Numbered from the stretch's first letter, positions 19,171-28,060 are shown. The stretch is DNA of 64,000 nt from Affinundibacterium baiyunense (GCF_018139645.1 NZ_JAGSPM010000006.1:62001-126000); one strand, 5' to 3'. Notes: generated from the letters alone by a model not told the origin. A program made the numbers and translations.

Positions 19171-19659
19171 ATGTCAGAAATTTCTACAAAGCCTTATTTG
19201 TTACGTGCTATTTACGAATGGTGCACGGATAACGGGTTTACACCGTATTTGTCAGTAAAAGTGAGTGGTGCTGTACAAGTTCCGATGGAATTTGTGCGTA
19301 AAGGTGAAATTGTTTTGAATATCGCTTTTTCTGCTACAAGCGGTTTAAAAATGGATAATGACGCCATTAGCTTTAAAGCCAGATTTGGTGGCGTATCACG
19401 AGATATTTATATTCCTGTGCGAAATGTGCAGGCGATTTTTTCGAGTGAGAATGGACAAGGAATGGTTTTTGATACGGTTGAAGACGAGCTGATGTCCGAA
19501 CCACCACCATCGGAGCCAAGTCGACCAAGTATTGGTTTGGCATCGGTGAATGCAAGGGAAGAAAAGCCCTTGATTGAAGTGGAAAAAGCGGAAGAAATAA
19601 AAGAATCAAAAGAAACACAAAAAAAATCAGAAAAACCTTCCCTAAAAGTCATAAAGTAG
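19171..19659 (+). CDS. sspB: ClpXP protease specificity-enhancing factor
   Basis: A 162-residue adaptor that delivers SsrA-tagged proteins to ClpXP. The folded N-domain (KPYLLRAIYEWCTDNGFTPYLSVKV, VQVPMEFVRKGEIVLNIAFSAT, FKARFGGVSRDIYIPVRNVQAIFSSENGQGMVF) is complete. It is followed by a long Glu/Lys-rich flexible linker and a C-terminal KPSLKVIK peptide that corresponds to the ClpX-docking tail. A TATAAT-like hexamer overlaps the region just after its stop and could be the promoter for the downstream tRNA gene. Confidence 0.94.
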   Translation: MSEISTKPYLLRAIYEWCTDNGFTPYLSVKVSGAVQVPMEFVRKGEIVLNIAFSATSGLKMDNDAISFKARFGGVSRDIYIPVRNVQAIFSSENGQGMVFDTVEDELMSEPPPSEPSRPSIGLASVNAREEKPLIEVEKAEEIKESKETQKKSEKPSLKVIK

Positions 19660-19661
19660 TC

Positions 19662-19667
19662 TATAAT
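19662..19667 (+). promoter_or_regulatory. Candidate -10 element before tRNA-Thr
   Basis: A perfect TATAAT lies two bases after the sspB stop and 60 bases before the tRNA. The expected -35 position inside the sspB tail is a poor match, so this is only a candidate. Confidence 0.35.
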
Positions 19668-19727
19668 CTTGTTCTTCGAGATTCGTTGCAAAACAAAAGT
19701 GATGCAATAAAGATTGAAACGATTTCC

Positions 19728-19803
19728 GCCGGCTTAGCTCACTTGGTAGAGCAGTTGACTTGTAATCATCAGGTAGCCAGTTCGATTCCGGCAGCCGGCA
19801 CCA
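19728..19803 (+). tRNA. tRNA-Thr (anticodon UGU)
   Basis: A 76-base cloverleaf including an encoded CCA. The acceptor stem GCCGGCT pairs with AGCCGGC. The D arm is GCTC...GAGC, the anticodon loop CTTGTAA gives UGU (Thr), and the T arm GCCAG-TTCGATT-CCGGC contains an A-C pair that, as I recall, E. coli thrU also has. The anticodon stem GTTGA/TCATC has a T-T mismatch at the second pair (27-43 numbering: 28-42). It is followed by a strong terminator. Confidence 0.96.
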
Positions 19804-19811
19804 GTAGTACT

Positions 19812-19841
19812 AAGGGCTCACAGAAATGTGAGCCCTTTTTT
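19812..19841 (+). terminator. Intrinsic terminator of tRNA-Thr
   Basis: A perfect 11-bp stem (AAGGGCTCACA with TGTGAGCCCTT) capped by GAAA and followed by T-rich sequence, 8 bases after the tRNA CCA end. Confidence 0.9.
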
Positions 19842-20096
19842 ATTGTGCATTTTCACCGCACAATCGATTCGACTCAGCATTGTTTCGGCATTTCCTCCTT
19901 ACATAGTTGATTCTAGATTTTAGAATTTCGCATCTTCATCAAGGTTTCGTCCCCTTTCCAGTCAGGCTCAGTAAAGTTGTTTTGTTGGGTGCTTTCGCAG
20001 AGTTGTGCTACAAGGCAATACTGCTTTATGCCATAATGGTTTTCGGATTGACCTTTCTTGTTTCAGTCTTATTTTTATTGGCTGAATTGATTCTAT

Positions 20097-20858
20097 ATGC
20101 GACTGTCGCCAACCAAATTTTGGAAGTCTTGCTGCTTGGGCGCGCTATATTTGCTTGCCCATAGCGTCGCTGCTTCAACTATTGATATCAAGGCCTATAC
20201 AGAAGAATGGCCGCCGTATAATTTTTTGAATGGAAAACAAGTTACAGGAATTTCCACAGATATCTTACGTGCTGCCTGCAATAACGCGCATCTTCAGTGT
20301 GAATTTCAACTTGTGCCGTGGACGCGAGCCTATAAGACGGTACAAGAAACAAAAAACACCATTATCTATACGATTGCACGTATTCCCACGCGTGAAGCAC
20401 AATTTGTATGGATAGGGCCACTTTTTCCTCGAACGACATGGATTTACGCGCGCGCTGAAGTCGCCGATAAAATTCACCATATGAAAGACTTGGAGAAATT
20501 TAGAGTCGGAGTGATTCGTGCCGAAGCTTCCTTAACCGATTTGACGGAGGCCGGTGTCCCATCATCTGCGATACGTATCTTTAATTCAAACACAGATGAA
20601 ATGCGTATGTTAAAAGCAGGTCAGATTGATGTTGTCGTCAATACAGAAATTGGTATGGCAGTCAATCAACAGCAGTTTGATATTGGCGCCGATAAGTTGG
20701 TAAAGCTGATGAAGCTTTATGATGCTGGTTCCTTGTATTTTGGTATGAATATCAACTCAGATCCGATTTTGATTGAGAAACTACAAAATGCAGTAGACAA
20801 ATTGCGTCGCGATGGCAAAATTCAATTGATTGTGCAGCAGTACACCAAAGCACATTGA
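20097..20858 (+). CDS. Periplasmic solute-binding protein, SBP_bac_3 family
   Basis: A 253-residue secreted protein. A signal sequence (FWKSCCLGALYLLAHSVAAS) ends near residue 27. The mature part begins IDIKAYTEEWPPYNFLNGKQVTGISTDILRAACNNA, the classic opening of family 3 solute-binding domains. VPWTRAYKTVQETKNTIIYTIARIPTREAQFVWIGPL, KFRVGVIRAEASLTDL and QIDVVVNTEIGMAV follow. No permease or ATPase gene is adjacent, so it belongs to the stand-alone group seen in many proteobacteria whose ligand and role are unknown. No good ribosome site is visible before the ATG. Confidence 0.85.
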   Translation: MRLSPTKFWKSCCLGALYLLAHSVAASTIDIKAYTEEWPPYNFLNGKQVTGISTDILRAACNNAHLQCEFQLVPWTRAYKTVQETKNTIIYTIARIPTREAQFVWIGPLFPRTTWIYARAEVADKIHHMKDLEKFRVGVIRAEASLTDLTEAGVPSSAIRIFNSNTDEMRMLKAGQIDVVVNTEIGMAVNQQQFDIGADKLVKLMKLYDAGSLYFGMNINSDPILIEKLQNAVDKLRRDGKIQLIVQQYTKAH

Positions 20859-20933
20859 GTTAGATTTGCCTTAGCTGTACTAGCTCATACTGATATCGCG
20901 TGCGTCTGTACGTCTCTTAGATTATAAGTTTCT

Positions 20934-21332
20934 ATGTTTTATACTCTAGCCGTTTTGTTGTTGTTCCAATGTGTCGGAGAGCTCATTGCCTTGGGATTGG
21001 CGTTGAGTATTCCAGGCTCGGTGATCGGTATGGTGCTGTTGTTCTTTGCTTTACTTGTCTCCCCGCGATTGATGGAAAAAGTGGAGGAATCCAGTCACCA
21101 TATCCTCAAGCATATGTCGCTGTTTTTTATTCCAGCTGGCGTCGGCATTATGGTCTCTGCAGCGGGTGTTATGCAGCACTGGCTGGCCGTTGTGATTGCC
21201 ATTATCTCCAGCACTTTATTGACCTTAGCTATCACTGCTATCAGTATGCGATGGTTGATGAATTCGATGCCACCAGCTACAGATGAAGTGATGGCAGATA
21301 AACCATCAACGCCATCCAGTTTGGATCAATGA
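20934..21332 (+). CDS. LrgA/CidA family holin-like membrane protein
   Basis: A 132-residue protein with four membrane helices and the family signature LALSIPGSVIGMVLLFFALL and HHILKHMSLFFIPAGVGIM. LrgA/CidA proteins are holin-like partners of LrgB/CidB. They have been tied to autolysis control and to transport of small carboxylates. The gene is followed one base later by the lrgB-like gene, so the two form a compact operon. The N-terminus is short relative to some homologues, and no clear ribosome site precedes the ATG. Confidence 0.9.
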   Translation: MFYTLAVLLLFQCVGELIALGLALSIPGSVIGMVLLFFALLVSPRLMEKVEESSHHILKHMSLFFIPAGVGIMVSAAGVMQHWLAVVIAIISSTLLTLAITAISMRWLMNSMPPATDEVMADKPSTPSSLDQ

Positions 21333-21333
21333 T

Positions 21334-22074
21334 ATGCGGTCGGCTTTCGATTTCATAACGGTTTGGCATTATCTAGCGCACTCTCCTATACTCGCTATTT
21401 GTTTGACGCTATCTGCCTATTTGTTGGCTACATGGATATCTTCTAAGTTCAATTTTTCGCCACTCGCTAACCCTGTCGTGATGGCGGTCGCGATGATTAT
21501 TCTCGTTTTAAGCACGGTTGGCATTTCATATGAAACGTATTTCGCTTCAGCGCAAGTGATTCATTTGATGCTTGGGCCAGTGACTGTGGCGTTGGCTATC
21601 CCGCTGGCACGTCAATTACCAAAATTACGGCGTCGATTTTTGCCCTTAACGATAGGTTTATTGTGCGGATCGATCACTGCAATCATTTCCGCGGTTTTTA
21701 TTATTATTTGGATGGGTGGTTCGAAAGAGTTAGCTCTATCAATTGGTCCTAAGTCGGCGACAACGCCAATCGCGATGAGCATTGCCGATAAGATTGGTGG
21801 CATTCCCTCCATTGCTGCTGCCATCGTCATTTTAACAGGCGCATTTGGAGCGCTAGTCGCACGGTATTTGTTCAATTGGATGCGGATTAGTTCGCCAGAG
21901 ATTCGTGGCTTTGCATTGGGTTTAGCCGCGCACGGAATTGGTACTGCACGTGCTTTTCAGGTGAGCCGAGAAATTGGTACTTTCGCCGGTTTAGGAATGG
22001 GTTTGAATGGTGTTTTGACTGCCTTACTGGCACCGACCTTGGTGCCAGTGATTGTGAACTATTTTTTTAAATAG
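21334..22074 (+). CDS. LrgB/CidB family membrane protein
   Basis: A 246-residue polytopic protein. MLGPVTVALAIPLARQLPKLRR, the central KSATTPIAMSIADKIGGIPSIAAAIVILTGAFGA and ALGLAAHGIGTARAFQVSREIGTFAGLGMGLNGVLTALLAP are the conserved LrgB blocks. It works with the upstream LrgA-like protein. The ATG follows the lrgA stop directly (one base between), implying translational coupling. No LytSR-type regulator is nearby. Confidence 0.92.
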   Translation: MRSAFDFITVWHYLAHSPILAICLTLSAYLLATWISSKFNFSPLANPVVMAVAMIILVLSTVGISYETYFASAQVIHLMLGPVTVALAIPLARQLPKLRRRFLPLTIGLLCGSITAIISAVFIIIWMGGSKELALSIGPKSATTPIAMSIADKIGGIPSIAAAIVILTGAFGALVARYLFNWMRISSPEIRGFALGLAAHGIGTARAFQVSREIGTFAGLGMGLNGVLTALLAPTLVPVIVNYFFK

Positions 22075-22095
22075 TGTCGATGTCGACATACATAG

Positions 22096-22114
22096 GAGAT
22101 CTTTGGTAGATCTC
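22096..22114. other. Short stem-loop after lrgB
   Basis: GAGATCT (22096-22102) pairs with AGATCTC (22108-22114) around a 5-base loop. It lies between the convergent lrgB and copZ-like genes but lacks a T-run. Confidence 0.35.
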
Positions 22115-22138
22115 ACTTTGTATTTGACTTCGCTCTAT

Positions 22139-22342
22139 TTAAGTATTCAGTAGCAAGGGCGTAAAACCCGCTTCACGAATCGCTACTTCAAGCGCTGCGT
22201 CTGATTGTGTGGAATTAATCGTAACCAAGTGTGCGGCGAGATCTACCGTGATGCTGGCTTGCGCATCGACTTCTTGAATCGCTTTGCTGATGCTCGCTTC
22301 ACAATGCTTGCATGTCATATCTTCTACTTGAAACCGTGGCAT
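22139..22342 (-). CDS. copZ: Heavy-metal-associated domain protein, CopZ-like copper chaperone
   Basis: A 67-residue single HMA domain. The metal site is MTCKHC at residues 9-14, and the fold pattern (PRFQVEDMTCKHCEASISKAIQEVDAQASITVDLAAHLVTIN) is standard. Such proteins carry Cu(I) to the CopA ATPase. The ATG at 22342 was chosen because AGGAG lies just upstream and it starts the domain; an upstream in-frame extension has no family match. It is divergent from copA across a shared control region containing a MerR-type operator. Confidence 0.9.
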   Translation of the reverse strand: MPRFQVEDMTCKHCEASISKAIQEVDAQASITVDLAAHLVTINSTQSDAALEVAIREAGFTPLLLNT

Positions 22343-22433
22343 GAAAATTCTCCTAAAAAGCTTTTGAATGAAATGATTGTAGTGGTTCTGACTGCGCTTT
22401 GCTTGCGCTCGCTCATGAAGTCTCAATTTTTCC

Positions 22434-22464
22434 TTGACCTTACCATAATGGGAAGCTATATCCT
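22434..22464 (+). promoter_or_regulatory. CueR-type copper promoter upstream of copA
   Basis: A TTGACC -35 (22434-22439) and TATCCT -10 (22459-22464) are separated by 19 bases, the long spacer typical of MerR-family promoters. A dyad ACCTTACCA/TGGGAAGCT (22437-22457, 7 of 9 pairs) fills the spacer, resembling known CueR boxes. The cueR-like gene lies at the end of the operon this promoter drives, suggesting autoregulation. Confidence 0.7.
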
Positions 22465-22556
22465 GATCGTATGTCAGAAATCTGCTGCTCCATAATTCGT
22501 TGATCAGCAGCTTCATGATGACCACCAAAGCGGTGGTTTAATCAGAGAGAAATTGT

Positions 22557-24962
22557 ATGGAAAATAAAATCAGTTTGCAGATTGAAGGAATGACCTGCTC
22601 GTCTTGTGTACGAAGAGTTGAAAAAGCTTTGCTCGCTACGGAAGGAGTGGCAGAAGCCACGGTGAATCTGGCAACGGAAAAAGCCAGCATCGCGCTAAAG
22701 TCGGGCGCTAGCTTACAGCATGTGCTTGCGAGTGTTGAAAAAGCTGGCTATCACGTGCGTACTAAAACTTGGACTTTGCAGGTCGAAGAGATGACCTGTG
22801 CCTCATGTGTTGGTCGGGTTGAGAAGGCATTCCTAGCGGTGCCGGGCGTGCTCAATGCCAGCGTGAATCTGGCGACTGAAAAAGCGCAAATCACCACGCT
22901 TGCAGACTTGGAATTGCTAAGCCTATTGGCTGCCGCAAAAAAAGCGGGTTACCCAGCGCAGTTAGTCGATGATCAACAGACTAGGCCGTCCCAGCAGCAA
23001 GCCGGACTCAGTCAAGCTTGGTTGGTAATGATCGCGATGGCTTTGAGTTTGCCTTTAATGGCTCCGATGCTTCTGGCGATTATTGGAATTCAATGGGCGA
23101 TTCCAGCTTGGGTGCAATTTGCACTCGCAACACCTGTGCAGTTTTGGCTTGGCGCGCGATTTTATAAAGCGGGATGGAAGGCGCTCATCGCTGGCAGCGG
23201 TAATATGGATTTGCTTGTGGCAATCGGCACCAGCTCGGCCTATGGTTTATCCGTGTATTTAATGTTTTGGCAGACCGATCACATCGCACATGGTATGCAA
23301 CACTTGTATTTTGAATCGTCTGCGGTGGTCATTAGTTTGGTATTGCTTGGTAAGTGGATGGAAGCGAAAGCCAAACATCAAACATTAGAAGCCTTGCGTG
23401 CATTGGAATCTTTGCGCGCCACGACAGCCTTAGTTCGTCGCGATGGACTAGAGGTAGAAGTGCCTGTATCGGAAGTGCGGGTTGGCGATATTGTGGTGAT
23501 TCGCCCTGGCGATCGTGTACCTGTTGATGGTGAGATTGTGGAAGGAATTAGCCATCTCGATGAATCACTGTTGACGGGTGAAAGCCTGCCTGTTAGCAAG
23601 CATGTTGGAGATGTGGTAATCGGTGGTTCAGTGAACGCGGATGGTCTTTTATTGGTGATTGCGCGCGGTGTTGGTGGTGCTACGATGCTTTCGCAAATCA
23701 TCAAGTTGGTAGAAGATGCGCAAGCTGTAAAAGCGCCGATACAGGCTTTAGTCGATCGAATCAGTGCGGTTTTTGTACCTATTGTATTGGGGATTTCCTT
23801 GCTTACTTTATTGCTGTGGGCTTGGATAATGGGAGATTGGCAGGCTGCTTTATTGAATGCAGTTGCGGTGCAGGTGATTGCATGCCCATGTGCTTTGGGC
23901 TTGGCAACACCGACGGCAATTATGGTTGGTACTGGTGTCGCTGCTAAATTTGGGATTCTGATTAAAGATGCGCAGGCTTTAGAAATCACGCACAGCTTAA
24001 CCGCAATCGCATTTGATAAAACGGGCACCTTGACCGAAGGTAAGCCACATCTTACTGCTACGCTTAGTCGTACCCACAGCGAACAGCAGTTATTGGAGTG
24101 GGCGGCAGCAGTGCAGCAATATAGTGATCATCCACTTGCGCACGCGGTTTTGCAAAGAGCGCAGCAACTTGGTTTGAATCTGCACGCAGTAGCTGCTGCG
24201 AAGGCATCACCAGGTCGAGGAGTGCAGGCGCAATTGAATGAGCTTACATTGTATTTAGGCAATCTGCGGTGGATGCAGGAATTGGGTGTCGATGTTAGTG
24301 AGTACGAACTAGTGGCGCAAGAACAGCAGCAATTGGGGCGCACCGTGTCGTATCTGGCGGTCTCAGCGAATGCGGGTTTGCAGTTGATTGGTGTTTTGAG
24401 CTTTGGTGATCAAGTGAAGGCGAGTGCAGCCCATGCGGTGAGACGTTTGCATGCATTGGGCGTACAATCGATTATGTTGAGCGGTGATAACTATGGCAGT
24501 GCAAATGCAGTTGCTGCAGTCGTTGGTATTAATGATGTCCGAGCGGAAGTTCTGCCAGCGGATAAAGCGAATATCGTGCGTGAGTTACAGCGATCTGGAT
24601 TGCGCGTCGGTATGGTCGGTGATGGAATTAATGATGCACCCGCATTAGCGGCCGCAGATGTGGGAATTGCGATGTCGACTGGTACCGATGTCGCGATGCA
24701 TACGGCGGGAATTACCTTAATGCGCGGTGACCCCTTGCTGCTCGCTGATGCAATTTCAATCTCGCAAAGAACCTATCGCAAAATTCGTCAAAATCTTGGA
24801 TGGGCGTTTATTTACAATATCGTTGGCATACCTTTAGCTGCCTTTGGCTTCTTGAATCCTATGTTGGCCGGAGCGGCGATGGCGCTTTCTAGTGTCAGTG
24901 TCGTGTCAAATGCTTTGCTATTACGTAATTGGAAACCGACGCGTACGCTGGAAGAAAAATAA
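22557..24962 (+). CDS. copA: Copper-exporting P1B-type ATPase
   Basis: An 801-residue Cu(I) export ATPase. Two N-terminal HMA domains carry GMTCSSC (about residue 11) and EMTCASC (about 80). Eight membrane helices include the intramembrane CPC at 443-445 ([13 protein letters not shown]). The actuator TGES, phosphorylation DKTGT (Asp487), nucleotide-binding SDHPLA and hinge GDGINDAP are all present. It pumps Cu(I) from the cytoplasm to the periplasm. The 3' end overlaps the start of the cueR-like gene by one base. The leader contains a small hairpin (ACCACC/GGTGGT) near 22520-22540. Confidence 0.97.
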   Translation: MENKISLQIEGMTCSSCVRRVEKALLATEGVAEATVNLATEKASIALKSGASLQHVLASVEKAGYHVRTKTWTLQVEEMTCASCVGRVEKAFLAVPGVLNASVNLATEKAQITTLADLELLSLLAAAKKAGYPAQLVDDQQTRPSQQQAGLSQAWLVMIAMALSLPLMAPMLLAIIGIQWAIPAWVQFALATPVQFWLGARFYKAGWKALIAGSGNMDLLVAIGTSSAYGLSVYLMFWQTDHIAHGMQHLYFESSAVVISLVLLGKWMEAKAKHQTLEALRALESLRATTALVRRDGLEVEVPVSEVRVGDIVVIRPGDRVPVDGEIVEGISHLDESLLTGESLPVSKHVGDVVIGGSVNADGLLLVIARGVGGATMLSQIIKLVEDAQAVKAPIQALVDRISAVFVPIVLGISLLTLLLWAWIMGDWQAALLNAVAVQVIACPCALGLATPTAIMVGTGVAAKFGILIKDAQALEITHSLTAIAFDKTGTLTEGKPHLTATLSRTHSEQQLLEWAAAVQQYSDHPLAHAVLQRAQQLGLNLHAVAAAKASPGRGVQAQLNELTLYLGNLRWMQELGVDVSEYELVAQEQQQLGRTVSYLAVSANAGLQLIGVLSFGDQVKASAAHAVRRLHALGVQSIMLSGDNYGSANAVAAVVGINDVRAEVLPADKANIVRELQRSGLRVGMVGDGINDAPALAAADVGIAMSTGTDVAMHTAGITLMRGDPLLLADAISISQRTYRKIRQNLGWAFIYNIVGIPLAAFGFLNPMLAGAAMALSSVSVVSNALLLRNWKPTRTLEEK

Positions 24963-25399
24963 TGGCGATGATGAACATTGGTCAGGTAGCAAAAGCTTCT
25001 GGGGTGAGCGCAAAGATGATTCGATATTATGAGAGCGTAGGCTTGATAGCGACTGCTGATCGTACTGAGGCAGGCTATCGGCAATATTCGGAAAATGATT
25101 TACACATACTAGGATTTATTCGGCGCGCTCGGGATCTGGGATTTTCTCTAGAACGTATTCAAACCTTGCTTGGGCTATGGCAAGACCGCAGTCGACAGAG
25201 TGCAGAAGTAAAAAAGCTAGCTGGATCTTACATCGCTGAGCTTGATGCACAAATTGAGAAGATGATGTTGATACGTCAGCAATTGGCGGATTTGGCACAG
25301 GCTTGCCATGGCGATACCCGTCCTGATTGTCCTATCCTTGACCAGTTGTCCGATCAGACTGGCAAGGATAAAACGGATTGTAAGAACACACTCAGTTAG
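24962..25399 (+). CDS. cueR: CueR-like MerR family copper regulator
   Basis: A 145-residue MerR-family activator. The winged helix (MNIGQVAKASGVSAKMIRYYESVGLI, GYRQYSENDLHILGFIRRARDLGFSLERI) is followed by a dimerisation helix. The metal loop CHGDTRPDCPIL has two Cys seven residues apart, as in Cu(I)-sensing CueR. The ATG at 24962 shares a base with the copA stop; two further ATGs (24968, 24971) could also be used. It should activate the long-spacer promoter ahead of copA, so the operon is self-regulating. Confidence 0.94.
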   Translation: MAMMNIGQVAKASGVSAKMIRYYESVGLIATADRTEAGYRQYSENDLHILGFIRRARDLGFSLERIQTLLGLWQDRSRQSAEVKKLAGSYIAELDAQIEKMMLIRQQLADLAQACHGDTRPDCPILDQLSDQTGKDKTDCKNTLS

Positions 25400-25405
25400 C
25401 AACTA

Positions 25406-25451
25406 AGTTAGCCACCAAAATAGAAATGTCTTGGTATTTTAGTGGCTAACT
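25406..25451. terminator. Bidirectional terminator between cueR and arginase
   Basis: A long stem: AGTTAGCCAC (25406-25415) pairs with GTGGCTAACT (25442-25451), and after one mismatch AAAATA pairs with TATTTT. It lies between convergent genes. The A/T-rich upper stem lacks a long external T-run, so efficiency is uncertain. Confidence 0.65.
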
Positions 25452-25464
25452 AATTTCAGTCGAA

Positions 25465-26388
25465 TTAGGCTTTAGGATTAATTCTAACCAAGGTTGATTT
25501 GCCGAATAAACTTTCGATTAAATCTACTGCCAAGATCGCCGTTTGATTACGTAAATCTAAAGCAGGATTGAGTTCGACTACATCTAAAGAGCCGAGCAAA
25601 CCAGTATCAGCAATCATTTCCATGCACAGTTGGGCTTCGCGATATGTTGGGCCGCCAAGCACCGCGGTTCCAACACCGGGCGCAATATCTGGATCGAGAC
25701 AGTCAAGATCAAAACTCACATGGATATGCGTGTTTTCATCAACCCCTTCTAAGGCTTTTAACATCACAGCGCGCATCCCATGTTCATCGATATAGCGCAT
25801 ATCAAACACGGGAATACCCATGTCGTGAATAAATTGACGCTCGCCATCATCGACGCTACGGATGCCTATTTGACGAATCTCATCCGCTTGCATCGCTGGT
25901 GTGTAACCACCATAAGCAATTAATTGCTCAGGTCCATGACCCATTAGACATGCAACGGGCATGCCGTGGATATTACCGGTTGGACTAATTGTTGATAAGT
26001 TGCTGTCCGCATGTGCATCAAACCACAATACGCGCAATTTTTTACCATGCTCTTTACAATGTTTTGCCACCGCACTGATAGAACCAATCGCTAAGCAGTG
26101 ATCGCCACCTAACATCATCGGCATGTGGCCAGCTTGCAAAGCATTGCTTACTTCGTTATAAACTGCTTGGTTCCAATCGATTGCTTCATTCAAATGGCGC
26201 AATCCATTCACTGGCGCTTGCCAAGGATTGGCCGGACCATGCAGATTGCCATGATCGATCACAGCCAAGTCTCTGGCTTCTAATGCTTGCACTAAGCCTG
26301 CAACACGCAGGGCATCAGGCCCCATGCCTGCACCTTTTACACTCGCGCCTACATCCGTAGGTGCGCCTATGAGTGAGATGGTTTTCAT
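25465..26388 (-). CDS. rocF: Arginase
   Basis: A 307-residue ureohydrolase that splits arginine to ornithine and urea. The bimanganese site is visible in MLGGDHCLAIGSI, LWFDAHADSNL (with the DAHAD ligands) and HVSFDLDCLDPDIAPGVGTAV. The N-terminus KTISLIGAPTDVGASVKGAGMGPDALRVAG is typical of true arginases rather than agmatinases. The ATG at 26388 begins at this conserved segment; an upstream in-frame extension is not conserved. It is divergent from an Lrp/AsnC regulator, the usual partner for arginine or ornithine control. Confidence 0.93.
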   Translation of the reverse strand: MKTISLIGAPTDVGASVKGAGMGPDALRVAGLVQALEARDLAVIDHGNLHGPANPWQAPVNGLRHLNEAIDWNQAVYNEVSNALQAGHMPMMLGGDHCLAIGSISAVAKHCKEHGKKLRVLWFDAHADSNLSTISPTGNIHGMPVACLMGHGPEQLIAYGGYTPAMQADEIRQIGIRSVDDGERQFIHDMGIPVFDMRYIDEHGMRAVMLKALEGVDENTHIHVSFDLDCLDPDIAPGVGTAVLGGPTYREAQLCMEMIADTGLLGSLDVVELNPALDLRNQTAILAVDLIESLFGKSTLVRINPKA

Positions 26389-26578
26389 TATTGAGCATTC
26401 ACTTTCAAAAGAGCTGATTGGAGTATGTGGTGCAGTTTGTGCACTAGCAGTTTGCACACAAGCACATCATGTTGGTCGTCGCCAAACACGATTCATTGAT
26501 GGCGTTGATTAGGTTGAATTATAGAGCGAAATAGAAAATTTTTGATTTCGTAATTGTTGTATATAATCGATTGATGAG

Positions 26579-26632
26579 AAATTAAATTCCTGATGTGACA
26601 TTAAATCGTAATTTAATTCCTCTTTTGTCATT
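26579..26632. promoter_or_regulatory. Tandem operator-like direct repeats upstream of the Lrp/AsnC gene
   Basis: Two copies of a 24-base repeat, at 26579-26602 and 26609-26632, have starts 30 bases apart (about three helical turns). They share AATTCCT and TGNCATT blocks. They lie 34-87 bases before the regulator ATG and in the divergent arginase control region. AT-rich phased sites of this kind suit an Lrp/AsnC octamer. Binding by the adjacent gene product is inferred. Confidence 0.55.
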
Positions 26633-26665
26633 CGAAGTGGAATTTTTGAACTTATTGAGGCCTAC

Positions 26666-27121
26666 ATGGATAACTACGATTTAAGTATATTGCGCCACTT
26701 GCAGGAAGATGGTCGTATTAGTAACTTGCAGTTGGCTGAAAAGATTCACCTATCGCCGCCACAGACTTTACGCCGTGTGCGTGCTTTAGAAGAGAGTAAA
26801 GTGATTCGCGCTTACACTGCTCAAGTCGCGCCAGAGGCGATTGGACTGGGGGTGATGGCTTTCGTGAGTTTATCGCTAGATCGAGAGCAATACCGTAATG
26901 TGCGAGAAATTGAAGGCAATTTACGCGCTTTTCCCGATATTATTGAATGCCATACGATTTCGGGGGATTTCGATTATTTATTAAAAGTGGTTGCCAGTGA
27001 TTTGAAGAGTTTGTCGCAGTTTTTGACAGATAAATTGATGCAGGTTCAGGGGGTTGGCAACTTACGCTCGATGATCTGCATGGAAGAGATTAAGCCAGTT
27101 AGTGCCTTACCGATTCGCTAG
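26666..27121 (+). CDS. Lrp/AsnC family transcriptional regulator
   Basis: A 151-residue regulator with an N-terminal helix-turn-helix (YDLSILRHLQEDGRISNLQLAEKIHLSPPQTLRRVRALEE) and a C-terminal RAM ligand domain (VMAFVSLSLDRE..., FPDIIECHTISGDFDYLLKVVASDLKSL). It is transcribed away from the arginase gene and most likely controls it in response to an amino acid such as arginine or ornithine. Direct repeats before its ATG may be its own binding sites. Confidence 0.92.
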   Translation: MDNYDLSILRHLQEDGRISNLQLAEKIHLSPPQTLRRVRALEESKVIRAYTAQVAPEAIGLGVMAFVSLSLDREQYRNVREIEGNLRAFPDIIECHTISGDFDYLLKVVASDLKSLSQFLTDKLMQVQGVGNLRSMICMEEIKPVSALPIR

Positions 27122-27320
27122 AGTTATTGATACTTCGATGGCGGTTGCTGTAATTCTGCGACTTCTGCAACGAATTACAAATAAATTCTGACGTAGACGA
27201 TTGCCTGCGGGTAAAATGCCAATTTTGTACGAAACTCCGGCAATGCTTGGTCGCTCATTGGTAATGACCAATTAAAATTTGCGGTGGTTTTTTTAAAAAC
27301 TCCTTGATAGGTGAATCCTC

Positions 27321-27893
27321 ATGTTAAAGAAAAATATTCTGGCTGCGGCCTTTGTTTTAGGTAGTGCATTAGTCAGTGCTCATGCAGCAGCACAGGTTTC
27401 TTATTTTGGTGGTTCTGTTGGTCGCGCAAAGTGGAATTTTGACTGCGCTGGCTCAACAAGTTGCCACACTGCGGCTGCTAGCTGGAAGTTGTATGGCGGC
27501 TATGAGTTTTCACCAAATTTTGGTGTGGAAGGTAGCTATATTTACTTAAACGAAGTGGGTGCTAGTGATTCTGCATTGAAAGCGACTTTCAATGGTCGTG
27601 GTGCTGATTTGGCAGCAATTGTTAAGACCACACCAATGAATAATTTTGTTGGTTTTGCTAAGTTGGGCGTAGCGTTTATGAAAGGTGAAATTGTGGCGAG
27701 TACGCGTGATTTCGCTGCATCGGAAACACATTACTCGGGTCAGCCTTTGATCTCATTAGGCGCTTTGTATTACGTCGATAAAAAAGTGGCGATTCGTGCT
27801 GAAGTTGATCACCGTCGCGTAAAAGTTGCTGGCTTTACCCAGACAACTTCTGGTGTGACTAACTTCTCTATCGGTGTGCAATCAGAGTTCTAA
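27321..27893 (+). CDS. Small outer-membrane beta-barrel protein
   Basis: A 190-residue protein with a signal peptide (MLKKNILAAAFVLGSALVSAHAAAQ) and an eight-strand barrel pattern of alternating aromatic and polar residues, ending in the C-terminal Phe (FSIGVQSEF) recognised by the BAM machine. ASWKLYGGYEFSPNFGVEGSYIYL is typical of OmpW/OmpX/OmpA-like small barrels. Two Cys (DCAGSTSCH) lie in the first external loop, an unusual feature that could form a disulfide. The specific role is unknown. AGGTGA precedes the ATG, and a strong terminator lies about 100 bases past the stop. Confidence 0.8.
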   Translation: MLKKNILAAAFVLGSALVSAHAAAQVSYFGGSVGRAKWNFDCAGSTSCHTAAASWKLYGGYEFSPNFGVEGSYIYLNEVGASDSALKATFNGRGADLAAIVKTTPMNNFVGFAKLGVAFMKGEIVASTRDFAASETHYSGQPLISLGALYYVDKKVAIRAEVDHRRVKVAGFTQTTSGVTNFSIGVQSEF

Positions 27894-27989
27894 TCTCTGA
27901 TTTCACAGGCGCTCACAATAGATAGCTTTCGTGATGTACGAATCGTACAGTGCAGTTGAAGAGAGCAGCTAAAGAGAATCGCTAGAAGC

Positions 27990-28022
27990 AAAAAAGCAGC
28001 CTAAGCAGGCTGCTTTTTTTTT
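27990..28022 (+). terminator. Intrinsic terminator downstream of the small barrel gene
   Basis: A perfect 13-bp stem (AAAAAAGCAGCCT with AGGCTGCTTTTTT) around AAGC, with a run of nine T. It insulates the pectin locus control region that follows. Confidence 0.92.
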
Positions 28023-28060
28023 GCGCAGATTAGTCCAAAATAGACTTGGAATTGATGTGG

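Noticed and set aside
19686-19910. ORF of 74 residues across the tRNA-Thr gene
   Set aside because: It is read through the tRNA and its terminator, so it is a chance frame.
19907-20164. 85-residue hydrophobic ORF before the solute-binding protein
   Set aside because: No ribosome site or family. It overlaps the real gene at 20097 in another frame and its hydrophobicity comes from AT-rich sequence.
22343-22528. N-terminal extension of the copZ-like protein
   Set aside because: The extension is basic and unlike HMA proteins, crosses the copper promoter and leaves AGGAG unused at the 22342 start.
23378-24028. Reverse ORF of 216 residues inside copA
   Set aside because: Shadow frame, low-complexity Thr/Ser/Ile composition, no motifs, and copA is intact.
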